A stretch of 64,000 nucleotides of DNA from SIG575 sp045542485 (GTDB taxonomy: Bacteria; Bacillota; Clostridia; Oscillospirales; Acutalibacteraceae). This document shows positions 6,980-15,709 of this stretch, one piece after another. The position numbers were made by a program, and so were the translations under genes. The stretch is taken from NCBI GenBank assembly GCA_045542485.1, contig JAZQLC010000012.1, forward strand, positions 6,824-70,823, read 5' to 3'. Each line of letters opens with the position of its first letter. The stretch's first letter is position 1. Under the pieces are notes generated by a model, which ran no database searches, had not been told where the DNA came from, and saw only the letters and a program-made list of their open reading frames with translations.

Positions 6980-8584
6980 ATGAAAAAGACGAAAACAAAA
7001 TCAAACAAACTCACCGTCGGTGAGATAGTTGCTTACTCTCTCGGTTCATTGGGACGCGAGTTCAGCAACAACTGTATCAACGCGTTTTTCTTGGTATACC
7101 TTTGTATTTATCAGGGACTCAATCCTATTGTACTTACAGTGGCATTTGTTCTTGCAAAACTCTGGGACGCAGTAAACGACCCCATGCTTGCAACAATTGT
7201 TAACAACACGAAGAAAAGCCGTTTCGGACGCTACCGTCCCTGGGTTCTCGCCGGTGCTGTCGTAAACGCTGTTGTTATCGTTGCGATGTTCTCACCTGTG
7301 AACTTCACAAACATCACTCTCAAGTATGCTTACTATCTCGTAGCTTATATTCTCTGGGGTATGTCATTTACAGTTCTTGACGTTCCTTTCTGGACAATGC
7401 TTCCCACAATGGCTGACTCAACAGACGAAAGAAACCAGGCAAGTTCAATGGCAAAGCTTATCGGCGGTTTCGGTGGCTTCCTTGTAGGTATGCTCGGCAC
7501 ATCATTCATTCTTCCTATGTTTGCTGACCAGGGTATGATGAAGGCTTATCAGTATCTCGGTATGGCAACAGGTCTTGTAATGATCGTGTTCCTGCTCGTT
7601 ACAGTATTGTTTGTCCGCGAGAAAATTGACCTTCCTCACGAAAATGTCGGTCTTAAATATATCCTTTCAACATTTAAGGAAAACGACCAGCTCCGTGCAT
7701 ATGCAGGTTCACTTATGTTCTTCCTTATCGGTACAACAATTGCTCTTTCTCAGATTCTTTACCTCTATACATATTGCTACGAGGATGGCGCTGACTATCT
7801 TCCCAAAGCATTCAGCTATACCTTGTTCTGGGTTATCGCTTGTACCGGACAGGGTATTGCAATGATGTTTTACAGCTGGATTGTTAAGAAGCTTCCCCGT
7901 GAAAAGATTTACGGTATTTCATTCCTTGCTTGTATCGTAAGTTATGTTCTTCTCTTTGCAGTGTTCTTCTTCCTTAAAACAGGTGAGGGAGATATGAAGA
8001 TTTACTGGCTCAACACAGTTCTTGTTGCTCTTTCAGGTGCATTCCTTATGACAGCATCAGGTCTCAACCAGATCGGCTCAACAGTTATGATCGCTGACGT
8101 TGTTGACTACGGTGAATGGAAAACAGGTAAGCGCGGAGACAGTGTTATGTTCAGCGTTCAGACACTTATCACAAAGTTTGCAGGTGCTATCGCAGCACTT
8201 ATCCTCGGTATCGGTATTGCTGCATCAGGTCTTCCCACAATCACAGACGTTAATGTTAAAGATCTTGAGACAGGCAGCTATGCATCAGTTCAGCTCTTCA
8301 CAGACGAAGACGGTAACTATCTTGTTAAAGATGAAAACCTCTATAAAAACCTCCAGGCTATGGAAGAAATCGACCAGGATAAGCTTGTAAAGGTTGAGGC
8401 AGACGAAGAACTTATCAAGTCAGAAGGTCTTACAGTTCTCCGTGCATTTATGTTCCTTACACCTATTCCGCTTACAATTATCGGTTACTTCATCTATAAG
8501 AAGAAGTATTGGCTCTACGGTGAAAAATACGATAAGGTCAAGAACGAAATTGACGAGCGCCGTAAGGACGGAGCAGAAGTATAA
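6980..8584 (+). CDS. GPH-family (glycoside-pentoside-hexuronide):cation symporter
   Basis: 534 residues from ATG 6980 (CAGGAGG 6 nt upstream). About 12 membrane helices of the MFS fold. The family signature after helix 2 is clear: WDAVNDPMLATIVNNTK, then FGRYRPWVLAG, and DVPFWTMLP after helix 4, as in MelB, XylP and YicJ. An unusual soluble segment of ~65 acidic/charged residues lies near residues 430-495, before the last helix. GPH carriers import oligosaccharides or glycosides with H+ or Na+. The next gene is an intracellular GH31 glycosidase with no signal peptide, so the pair probably imports and cleaves an alpha-linked sugar such as an alpha-xyloside or alpha-glucoside. Regulated by its own promoter and probably by the upstream TetR protein. 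Confidence 0.9.
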   Translation: MKKTKTKSNKLTVGEIVAYSLGSLGREFSNNCINAFFLVYLCIYQGLNPIVLTVAFVLAKLWDAVNDPMLATIVNNTKKSRFGRYRPWVLAGAVVNAVVIVAMFSPVNFTNITLKYAYYLVAYILWGMSFTVLDVPFWTMLPTMADSTDERNQASSMAKLIGGFGGFLVGMLGTSFILPMFADQGMMKAYQYLGMATGLVMIVFLLVTVLFVREKIDLPHENVGLKYILSTFKENDQLRAYAGSLMFFLIGTTIALSQILYLYTYCYEDGADYLPKAFSYTLFWVIACTGQGIAMMFYSWIVKKLPREKIYGISFLACIVSYVLLFAVFFFLKTGEGDMKIYWLNTVLVALSGAFLMTASGLNQIGSTVMIADVVDYGEWKTGKRGDSVMFSVQTLITKFAGAIAALILGIGIAASGLPTITDVNVKDLETGSYASVQLFTDEDGNYLVKDENLYKNLQAMEEIDQDKLVKVEADEELIKSEGLTVLRAFMFLTPIPLTIIGYFIYKKKYWLYGEKYDKVKNEIDERRKDGAEV

Positions 8585-8598
8585 TTTATAACAAAACG

Positions 8599-8639
8599 AA
8601 AAGACGGATAAAGGTGAGAGCCTCAATCCGTCTTTTTTT
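8599..8639 (+). terminator. Terminator between symporter and GH31 genes
   Basis: AAAAGACGGAT (8599-8609) pairs with ATCCGTCTTTT before a long T-run. GH31 expression therefore needs readthrough or a promoter I cannot see. Confidence 0.8.
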
Positions 8640-8656
8640 ACTATGGAGGATGCAAT

Positions 8657-11041
8657 ATGGCAAAACTCAATTCTCATTTTATTGTGAAAGAAACCGGTGA
8701 AGCCTTTGAAGAAAATATTCTTCTCTTCGGTGATACAAGAATCAGCGTTCTTCTTGACGGCGTTATCAGAATTGAGAAAGGTGCTTTCTGTGACGAAATT
8801 ACCCAGAGCTTCTGGAAAAGAAATCACGGAAAGGTGAATTTCACATCTGAAAGAAAAGGAAATCTTGTTGTTATAAAAACCGACAGAGCAGAATTCTGTG
8901 TGAATATTTCAAAGGGTAAGCCCGTGTGGGCGAAATGCGGAGAGCTTTTTTCTAAATGTGACAACAGAAAAAATCTTTTGGGTACGGCAAGAACTCTTGA
9001 CCAGGCGAAGGGTGCGGTGAAGCTTCAGAAAGGCATTGCTTCCCGTGACGGTGCAGCAGTGCTTGATGATTCAGAGTCACTTGTTATTAAGTCTGACGGA
9101 CAGATTCTGCCGAGAGACGGAAAAGCCTCGGATATTTATGTTTTCTGCTACGGTCACGATTATATCGGTGCTGTCAGGGCTCTCTTCCTCCTTTGCGGAG
9201 AAGCACCTCTCATTCCCCGATATGTTCTGGGCAACTGGTGGAGCAGATATCACGCTTACAGTGAAGAAAGTTATCTTGAGCTTATGCGCAAGTTTTCACA
9301 GAAAGAAATCCCTCTTTCTGTTGCGACTATTGATATGGACTGGCACTGGGTGAATATCGCAAAGCAATTTCCCGATTTCAAGGCCACCAGAGGTGACTAC
9401 TATATAGTTATGAACGGCTGGACAGGATACAGCTGGAACACCGACCTTTTCCCTGATTATAAAAGATTTCTCAATACTCTCCACGATATGGGACTGAAAA
9501 CAACTGTCAATCTTCATCCCGCAAGTGGCGTAAGAAGCTTTGAAGATATGTATGAAGAAATGGCAGAGGAAACGGATGTTGACCCCAAGAGCGGTAAGAG
9601 AATTGATTTTGATATCACTGACCCGAAATTTGTCAATGCATATTTTAAAGTGCTCCACAATCCTTACGAAGAGAACGGTGTTGACTTCTGGTGGATTGAC
9701 TGGCAGCAGGGCAAAAAGACGAAAACTCCCGGTCTGGACCCCTTGTGGGCGCTGAATCACTTCCATTATCTTGACAGACAGCGTGACGGCACAAGACCTA
9801 TGATTCTTTCAAGATACGCAGGTATCGGCTCTCACAGATATCCTCTCGGCTTCTCGGGTGACAGTCATATGAGCTGGTCAGCCCTTGATTTTCAGCCCTA
9901 TTTCACTTCAACCGCATCAAACTGCGGTTACACCTGGTGGAGTCACGATATCGGAGGTCACTGCCGTGGTGCGCATGATTATGAAATGTACACCCGTTGG
10001 GTACAGCTTGGTGTATTTTCGCCTGTTCTGAGACTTCATTCCACAAACAATGCCCTGAGCGGTAAAGAGCCGTGGAATTACTGTAAACAGGCAGAAAATA
10101 TTGTGACTGATTTTATGCGACTCAGACACGCCCTTATTCCCTACATCTACACAATGAATCGCCGTACAAATGCAGAGGGCAGAGCACTCTGTGAGCCTCT
10201 TTACTATATCGAGCCGGAAAGAAAGGAAGCCTATGAATGCAAGAACGGCTTTATGTTTGGCTCGGAGCTTCTCGTCTGTCCCGTAACCACAAAAAGAGAT
10301 AAGGATACTCACGCGGCTTTCACGGAGGTTTATCTTCCGTCGGGCAGATGGACTAACTTCTTCAACGGAAAAATTTACGAGGGCGGAAAAGTTGTCAGGG
10401 TTTCAAGCGACCTTGAGGAAATGCCTGTTTTTGCAAAAGAGGGTGCAATCATTCCTATGGCAGGGGATGACAGAATAAACTCTGTGGATAATCAGGAATC
10501 GCTTAAGGTGAAGCTTTACAGAGGTAACAACACATTCGTACTCTATGAGGATGACGGCACAACCTTTGCGTACAAAAATGGCGATTACAGAGAAACAAAA
10601 TTCCATATGGAAGAAAAGGACAACACTCTTACATTGACTGTATGTGTACCTGAAAAAGCTGACTATATTCCCGAAAAAAGAGAATTTACTCTTGATTTCT
10701 GCGATATCTGCGGTTATGAAAGTGTAATCTGTGAAAGCACTACGGGAAAAGAAAGATACATACCTGCCGTAAATAACGAGGGAAAGATTGTTCTCGATGC
10801 TGAAGCGGGTGAGACATTAAGACTTGTACTCGGCGGTATAAGGGTTAAAGAAAATCCCGGTTATGAAGAAGGCTTTATTAATGTAATGAGCCGTTTCGAT
10901 GCAAAGAACGGCAGAAAAACAAAAATGTATCTGCCTGTTAAAATGATTAAGGACAAGGAAAAACTGATTCGCTACGCAAAGAAAATCTCACACGATTCTC
11001 TGAGAAATCAGCTTCTTGAGGTTCTTGAAGATATGCAATAA
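8657..11041 (+). CDS. Glycoside hydrolase family 31 (alpha-glucosidase / alpha-xylosidase)
   Basis: 794 residues, start set by GGAGG 7 nt before ATG 8657. Order of parts: an N-terminal beta domain (1-185), then the GH31 (beta/alpha)8 barrel from IPRYVLGNWWSRYHAYSEE (~186). The nucleophile Asp348 is in the DFWWIDWQQG block, and the acid/base region is in GFSGDSHMSWS (~405). RLRHALIPYIYTMN marks the barrel's end, followed by C-terminal beta domains. GH31 enzymes hydrolyse non-reducing terminal alpha-glucose or alpha-xylose with retention. There is no signal peptide, so it acts on imported oligosaccharides, fitting the GPH symporter directly upstream. Substrate cannot be fixed from sequence. Confidence 0.93.
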   Translation: MAKLNSHFIVKETGEAFEENILLFGDTRISVLLDGVIRIEKGAFCDEITQSFWKRNHGKVNFTSERKGNLVVIKTDRAEFCVNISKGKPVWAKCGELFSKCDNRKNLLGTARTLDQAKGAVKLQKGIASRDGAAVLDDSESLVIKSDGQILPRDGKASDIYVFCYGHDYIGAVRALFLLCGEAPLIPRYVLGNWWSRYHAYSEESYLELMRKFSQKEIPLSVATIDMDWHWVNIAKQFPDFKATRGDYYIVMNGWTGYSWNTDLFPDYKRFLNTLHDMGLKTTVNLHPASGVRSFEDMYEEMAEETDVDPKSGKRIDFDITDPKFVNAYFKVLHNPYEENGVDFWWIDWQQGKKTKTPGLDPLWALNHFHYLDRQRDGTRPMILSRYAGIGSHRYPLGFSGDSHMSWSALDFQPYFTSTASNCGYTWWSHDIGGHCRGAHDYEMYTRWVQLGVFSPVLRLHSTNNALSGKEPWNYCKQAENIVTDFMRLRHALIPYIYTMNRRTNAEGRALCEPLYYIEPERKEAYECKNGFMFGSELLVCPVTTKRDKDTHAAFTEVYLPSGRWTNFFNGKIYEGGKVVRVSSDLEEMPVFAKEGAIIPMAGDDRINSVDNQESLKVKLYRGNNTFVLYEDDGTTFAYKNGDYRETKFHMEEKDNTLTLTVCVPEKADYIPEKREFTLDFCDICGYESVICESTTGKERYIPAVNNEGKIVLDAEAGETLRLVLGGIRVKENPGYEEGFINVMSRFDAKNGRKTKMYLPVKMIKDKEKLIRYAKKISHDSLRNQLLEVLEDMQ

Positions 11042-11085
11042 AAAATTGCGATGTTTCTTTTGGGAAACATCGCAATTTTAATTTT
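11042..11085. terminator. Bidirectional terminator between convergent genes
   Basis: A perfect 15-bp stem, AAATTGCGATGTTTC (11043-11057) with GAAACATCGCAATTT (11064-11078), between GH31 and the AI-2E-type gene. T-rich on both sides. Confidence 0.85.
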
Positions 11086-11091
11086 CAGAGA

Positions 11092-12300
11092 TTAGTTTTT
11101 AAGCTCTTCGGGAATGTCTTTGCCTTTCAGCTTTTTTGCCACAAGTTCTTTGTAAACACAGTAGAGCACCGTGCATACGGGAACGCTGAAGAGCATACCT
11201 GCAATACCGAAAGCACTGCCACCGATTGAAACGGACACAAGAACGAGGATTCCGGGAAGTCCCACTGATTTTCCCACAACCTTGGGATAAATCAGATTTG
11301 TTTCAATCTGCTGAAGAACGATGATGAAAATCACAAACCACAGAGCTTTTACGGGTGCAACGATGAGAATCAGCAAAGCGCCCACTATTGTGCCGAAAAG
11401 AGCACCGAAAACGGGGATGAGTGCCGTAAAGCCGATGAGCACCGAAATCATTGCAGGGTAGGGGATTTTCAGAATAAGCATACCGATAAAGCAGAGCACA
11501 CCGATAATAACTGCTTCAAGAAGCTGACCCGTTACGAATTTTGAAAAGGTTTCCGAAGTGAAATTCACAAAGGAAATGATTTTCTCAGCTTTTCTCCTGG
11601 GACGCACAGCGTAGAGGAGTCGTTTCAGGTGTCTGCCGATTTTTTCTTTCTGTGAAAGAACATAGAGTGAGAAGAAAATTGCAATAACAAAATTCACAAT
11701 AACAGTTACGATTGAAGTTGTTATGTCAACAGTTTTGTTGATGAACGAATCTGCGTAATTGCTCAGGAACTTATCAAGAAATTCACCTGCTTTAGTCCAG
11801 TTAAGGTCAATGCTAGGAAGAACAAAGTTATATTTTTCAAGCATTTTCATACCCTTGTCCAACAAATTTTCAAGGTTATCAATGTACTGGGGAAGCATTG
11901 TGGCGAAAGAGCTTATTGTTTTGATAAGCTGAGGAATAATCATAAACAGTATTGAGAAAACTGCACCGAAAACGATTATTGCACTGAAGGTAAGACACAA
12001 AGGCCTTTTCACCTTGTCAAAATGCTTGGTGCGTCTCTTCTCGGGCACCTTTTCCCAGAGCTTTTCAATGGGCTTCAGTATTGTGTTGATGATAAACGCA
12101 AGACAGGCGCCTGTAAGGAAAGGGGAGAAAAGGGCAAGGATATTGCTGAGAATTCCCGTGAAAGATGATGTGTGATTCAGAACCCACGAGAGAACAAGAG
12201 TGAAGCTTACGATAATCAGGATAAACTTCAGCGTCTTTTTGTTCAGTGGGAATCTTTCGTCTGCACCGTTTTTGTTTTCGTTAAAATCATCTTTTTTCAT
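11092..12300 (-). CDS. AI-2E family transporter (PF01594 type membrane protein)
   Basis: 402 residues with about 8 hydrophobic helices: a pair near 25-70, one near 90-115, a long soluble stretch, and a cluster from ~195 to 385. The C-terminal cluster holds the family blocks GLPGILVLVSVSIGG and VPVCTVLYCVYKE. The family includes AI-2 exporter TqsA and Na+/H+ antiporters such as YtvI-like proteins, so substrate is open. Its ATG overlaps the stop of the mrp gene (ATGA, 12297-12300), so translation is probably coupled to it. No obvious functional tie between the two is known. Confidence 0.88.
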   Translation of the reverse strand: MKKDDFNENKNGADERFPLNKKTLKFILIIVSFTLVLSWVLNHTSSFTGILSNILALFSPFLTGACLAFIINTILKPIEKLWEKVPEKRRTKHFDKVKRPLCLTFSAIIVFGAVFSILFMIIPQLIKTISSFATMLPQYIDNLENLLDKGMKMLEKYNFVLPSIDLNWTKAGEFLDKFLSNYADSFINKTVDITTSIVTVIVNFVIAIFFSLYVLSQKEKIGRHLKRLLYAVRPRRKAEKIISFVNFTSETFSKFVTGQLLEAVIIGVLCFIGMLILKIPYPAMISVLIGFTALIPVFGALFGTIVGALLILIVAPVKALWFVIFIIVLQQIETNLIYPKVVGKSVGLPGILVLVSVSIGGSAFGIAGMLFSVPVCTVLYCVYKELVAKKLKGKDIPEELKN

Positions 12301-13112
12301 ATCTTTTCAATTGTTTCGATAACATCTTTAAGACCGTCTGTGTCTGCAAGTTCAACAGCACCCTTGTCCACGAGAGATGCAGTAGCAGGATTGATGGGAA
12401 GCTTTGCAAGAACAGGAACACCCAGCTGCTTTGCAATTTCATCTGCCTTGCTTTCGCCGAAGATGTTGATTCTCTTCTTGCAGTCGGGACATTCAAGGTA
12501 GCTCATATTTTCAACAACACCGATGATGGGGATGTTCATCATCTTTGCCATATTGTAAGCTTTCTTGACAATCATAGTAACAAGGTCCTGAGGAGTTGTT
12601 ACAATAATGATTCCGTTAATGGGAAGTGACTGGAAAACTGTAAGTGAAACGTCACCTGTTCCGGGAGGCATATCCACGAACATATAGTCCACATCGCCCC
12701 AGACAACTTCCTGCCAGAACTGCTGGACCATACCTGAAATTACGGGACCTCTCCAGATAACGGGTTTTTCCTCGTCATCAAGAAGAAGGTTTACGCTCAT
12801 AACCTTGATGCCAAGCTTACTTTCTCTGGGGAAAAGACCTGCTTCACCTGCCTCAGCCATACCTTTGATGCCGAACGCTTTGGGGATTGAGGGACCTGTA
12901 ACGTCAGCGTCGAGGACTGCTGTGTTATAACCTTTTGTTTTTGCGGCTACTGCCGTGAGGGATGTAACAAGGCTTTTGCCTACGCCGCCTTTACCGCTGA
13001 CAATGCCGATTACTTTGCCGATGTTGCTCATAGGGTTTGCAGGAATATGCAAATCCTTCTTCTCGCATGAAGAAGAACAAGTTGAGCAATTTCCTGAACA
13101 AGAACTACTCAT
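12297..13112 (-). CDS. mrp: Mrp/NBP35-family ATP-binding iron-sulfur carrier
   Basis: 271 residues. The N-terminus has four cysteines (5, 9, 12, 16), an unusual Cys/Ser-rich tail as in NBP35-like members. A deviant Walker A SGKGGVGKS (39-47), the DADVTGPS switch, DMPPGTGD and a late CPDC pair (dimer-interface Fe-S ligand) follow. These proteins bind a labile Fe4S4 cluster and pass it to apo-proteins. ATG 13112 has AAAAGGAG upstream and a good promoter. It is cotranscribed with the AI-2E-type gene. The CxxC plus N-terminal cysteines suggest both cluster sites are intact. Confidence 0.93.
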   Translation of the reverse strand: MSSSCSGNCSTCSSSCEKKDLHIPANPMSNIGKVIGIVSGKGGVGKSLVTSLTAVAAKTKGYNTAVLDADVTGPSIPKAFGIKGMAEAGEAGLFPRESKLGIKVMSVNLLLDDEEKPVIWRGPVISGMVQQFWQEVVWGDVDYMFVDMPPGTGDVSLTVFQSLPINGIIIVTTPQDLVTMIVKKAYNMAKMMNIPIIGVVENMSYLECPDCKKRINIFGESKADEIAKQLGVPVLAKLPINPATASLVDKGAVELADTDGLKDVIETIEKI

Positions 13113-13150
13113 TTCTTATAAGACTCCTTTTGTTAAAAATTTACTTATAT

Positions 13151-13179
13151 ATTATATACCGATTGAAATTATTTTGCAA
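13151..13179 (-). promoter_or_regulatory. Promoter of the mrp operon
   Basis: Minus strand: TTGCAA (13174-13179), 17 bp, TATAAT (13151-13156), 38 bp before ATG 13112. Confidence 0.75.
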
Positions 13180-13237
13180 TGTTGATATTGTATTTTCTCA
13201 AGATTTAAGGTAAAATGTTTTACAGGAAGTGATAAAA

Positions 13238-13777
13238 ATGTACGAAACAGTGAAAAATCAGGCAAAACAGGCAGTGACGGAATTGCTCACGGCTGCAAAT
13301 CTTAAAAAAGGCGACATTTTTGTTGTTGGCTGTTCATCAAGCGAAATTGCAGGTGGAGTTATCGGTCACGATTCATCTCTCAGTATGGCTGAAGCGGCTT
13401 TTGAGGGGATTTATCCCGTGCTGAAGGAAAAAGGAATCTATCTTGCCTGTCAGTGCTGTGAGCATCTCAACAGAGCAATCATCATTGAAGAAGAGGCAGC
13501 GGAAAAATACGGCTATGAAGTTGTTTGTGTTGTTCCTCAGCCAAAAGCAGGAGGCTCATTTGCAACAACTGCTTACGGGAAGTTTGAGAAGCCCGTTGCT
13601 GTTGAAACGGTGAAAGCACACGCAGGACTTGATATCGGTCTTACACTTATCGGTATGCACCTTAAAAGCGTTGCAGTGCCCGTAAGACTCTCTCTTTCGA
13701 AAATCGGTGAAGCACCGATTGTTGCGGCGAGAACAAGACCGAAATTTATCGGCGGCGAAAGAGCAAAATATGAATAA
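13238..13777 (+). CDS. ywlG: YwlG-type (TIGR01440, DUF436) conserved protein
   Basis: 179 residues from ATG 13238; a GTG at 13229 in frame lies inside the AGGAAG ribosome site, so the ATG is preferred. Family marks: VVGCSSSEIAGGVIG near the N-terminus, CQCCEHLNRA in the middle (paired cysteines), GGSFATTAYGKF, and the C-terminal RPKFIGGERA. The family is widespread in Firmicutes, forms a compact alpha/beta fold, and has no proven function. It is divergent from mrp and directly followed by yebC, whose promoter starts 3 bp after its stop codon. Confidence 0.9.
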   Translation: MYETVKNQAKQAVTELLTAANLKKGDIFVVGCSSSEIAGGVIGHDSSLSMAEAAFEGIYPVLKEKGIYLACQCCEHLNRAIIIEEEAAEKYGYEVVCVVPQPKAGGSFATTAYGKFEKPVAVETVKAHAGLDIGLTLIGMHLKSVAVPVRLSLSKIGEAPIVAARTRPKFIGGERAKYE

Positions 13778-13780
13778 TAC

Positions 13781-13809
13781 TTGCCAAAAGTATATAACTG
13801 TGGTATAAT
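13781..13809 (+). promoter_or_regulatory. Promoter of yebC
   Basis: TTGCCA (13781-13786), 17 bp, TATAAT (13804-13809), 43 bp before the chosen ATG 13853. Confidence 0.75.
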
Positions 13810-13852
13810 ATTTAAGTTAATTTTTAATTATTTTATTTTAAGGATGGTATCT

Positions 13853-14584
13853 ATGTCAGGACATTCAAAATGGAGTACAATCAAACGCAAAAAGGAAAAA
13901 ACAGACGGCGCAAGAGCCAAGATTTTCACAAAAATCGGTCGTGAAATCGGCGTTGCAGTTAAGAACGGCGGTCCCGACCCCTCAGTAAACACAAAGCTTA
14001 AGGATGTTATCGCAAAGGCAAAGGCAGCAAATGTTCCCAACGACAACATCGAAAGAATCATCAAAAAAGCAGCCGGTGAAGCAGGTGGCGACAACTACGA
14101 AGAAATCGTATACGAAGGCTATGGCCCCTCAGGTATCGCAGTTATTGTTGAAACTCTTACAGACAACCGTAACCGTACAGCAGGTGACGTGCGTCACTAC
14201 TTCGACAAATACGGCGGAAATATGGGTCAGTCAGGCTGCGTTTCATTTATGTTCAACAGACAGGGCGTAATCATCGTTGAGGCTGAGGGCATCGACGAAG
14301 AAAAGCTTATGGAAGATGCTCTTGAAGCAGGTGCAGTAGACTTTATCTCAGACGGCGACATTTTCGATATCCGTACAGAGCCTAACGATATGGGCGCAGT
14401 GCGTGATGACCTTGAGTCAAAAGGCTATAAGTATGTTTCAGCAGAAGTTGAATATATTCCCACAACATATACAAAGCTTACAAACGAAGACGATATCAAG
14501 AATATGACAAAGATGCTTGATATGTTTGACGATAACGACGACGTTCAGAACGTTTACCACAACTGGGAAACTGACGACGAATAA
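13853..14584 (+). CDS. yebC: YebC/PmpR-family protein (TACO1-like)
   Basis: 243 residues, the family's normal length. It opens MSGHSKWSTIKRKKEKTDGA, the invariant YebC start, and shows GGPDPSVNTKLKDVI, NVPNDNIERIIKKAAG and EIVYEGYGPSGIA. An in-frame extension to 13781 lies over the promoter and is rejected. Members were described as DNA-binding regulators; more recent work on YebC2 and TACO1 supports a role at the ribosome, relieving stalling at proline-rich stretches. Cytoplasmic. Ribosome site AAGGATGG (13840-13847) at short spacing. It is followed after 15 bp by a GH43 gene with its own AGGAG site, probably cotranscribed. Confidence 0.95.
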   Translation: MSGHSKWSTIKRKKEKTDGARAKIFTKIGREIGVAVKNGGPDPSVNTKLKDVIAKAKAANVPNDNIERIIKKAAGEAGGDNYEEIVYEGYGPSGIAVIVETLTDNRNRTAGDVRHYFDKYGGNMGQSGCVSFMFNRQGVIIVEAEGIDEEKLMEDALEAGAVDFISDGDIFDIRTEPNDMGAVRDDLESKGYKYVSAEVEYIPTTYTKLTNEDDIKNMTKMLDMFDDNDDVQNVYHNWETDDE

Positions 14585-14599
14585 TCAGGAGTAAAAAAT

Positions 14600-15583
14600 A
14601 TGTTGTTTTTGCGTTATCTTATGGCGGTGATTATGTTGATTCCCAATGTTATCGGTTGTGTTTTCAGTGACTATGCTTTCCCGGCCATAAGCCGTGAGGG
14701 TGCTTACCTTTTCTGCTATTTCGTGGGTAACGAAACCGAGCAGCAGAGAATTCATCTTGCAGTCAGCACGGATGGATATAACTTTGATGCTCTCAACGGT
14801 AATGAGCCTGTAATTATTCAGGAAAAGGGCAAACAGTGTGTCCGTGACCCCTACATTTTCAAAGGCCAGGACAACTGCTACTATATTATCGGCACTGATA
14901 TGAACGCTCTCGAGGGATGGACATCAAATCACGCTCTCGTCACATGGAAGTCAGAGGACCTTATCAACTGGACTGATGAAACTATTATAGACATCAGGTC
15001 ACTTGGCGGGGAGTTTGCGAACACTACAAGAGCGTGGGCGCCTCAGGCAATCTGGGACAGCGAAAAAGAAATGTATATGGTCTATTGGGCGCATTCAACA
15101 GTGGAGCAGGATATTGCCGGTCACTACTACGCCTACACAAAGGACTTCAAAACATTTGAAACAACGCCTCAGCCGCTTTACGGCAGAGAGGGGATTCAGT
15201 GCATTGACGCCGACATTATCTATAACCAGGACGACGGATATTATTATCTCTATTTCAAGCACGATGAGGACCAGACGATTGCCTATGTCAGGTCAAAGAA
15301 TCTGACAGGTCCTTATGATACAGAGCCTGTTGTGTGTTCTCTTTCAAAGCACGGCGTAGAGGGCAGTACAATGTTCAACATCACAGGCACCGACGCGTGG
15401 GTGATGCTTATGGACGAATACGGCACGGGTCATTTCTTCGCACAGATGACAAGGGATTTCAAAACCTTCAAGGCGATAAATCCCAAAAGCTATAAGATGG
15501 ACCACTTAAGCCCCCGTCACGGCTCAATAGTGGCAATTTCAATGGAAGAGTATGACAGACTCGTTGCACACTACGGAATATAA
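14600..15583 (+). CDS. Glycoside hydrolase family 43-like five-bladed propeller, probable lipoprotein
   Basis: 327 residues; AGGAG precedes ATG 14600. The first 20 residues are hydrophobic and end V-I-G-C, a lipobox with Cys20, so it may be anchored outside the cell; positive charge before the core is slight. Propeller blades can be followed by their Asp/Glu motifs: RDPYIF (Asp83), WAPQAIWD (~147), CIDADIIY (Asp203/205) and EGSTMF (Glu254), consistent with the catalytic base, pKa tuner and acid of GH43. GH43 enzymes cut arabinosyl or xylosyl side groups and xylo-oligosaccharides. The next gene is a GPH symporter, so released sugar could be taken up there. Confidence 0.85.
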   Translation: MLFLRYLMAVIMLIPNVIGCVFSDYAFPAISREGAYLFCYFVGNETEQQRIHLAVSTDGYNFDALNGNEPVIIQEKGKQCVRDPYIFKGQDNCYYIIGTDMNALEGWTSNHALVTWKSEDLINWTDETIIDIRSLGGEFANTTRAWAPQAIWDSEKEMYMVYWAHSTVEQDIAGHYYAYTKDFKTFETTPQPLYGREGIQCIDADIIYNQDDGYYYLYFKHDEDQTIAYVRSKNLTGPYDTEPVVCSLSKHGVEGSTMFNITGTDAWVMLMDEYGTGHFFAQMTRDFKTFKAINPKSYKMDHLSPRHGSIVAISMEEYDRLVAHYGI

Positions 15584-15586
15584 TTT

Positions 15587-15628
15587 TAAAAGACGGTTTT
15601 ACAATGATGGTTGTAAAATCGTCTTTTC
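15587..15628 (+). terminator. Terminator after GH43
   Basis: AAAAGACGGTTTTACAA pairs with TTGTAAAATCGTCTTTT (one G-U) around a 6-nt loop. Confidence 0.85.
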
Positions 15629-15644
15629 TATATTATCAAAGCTA

Positions 15645-15673
15645 TTGAATTTTCCGTTACAAAATGTTACAAT
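15645..15673 (+). promoter_or_regulatory. Promoter of the second GPH symporter
   Basis: TTGAAT (15645-15650), 17 bp, TACAAT (15668-15673), 37 bp before ATG 15710. Confidence 0.65.
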
Positions 15674-15709
15674 AAATATATCTTAAAATTGTAGATAAGG
15701 AGTGTGGCT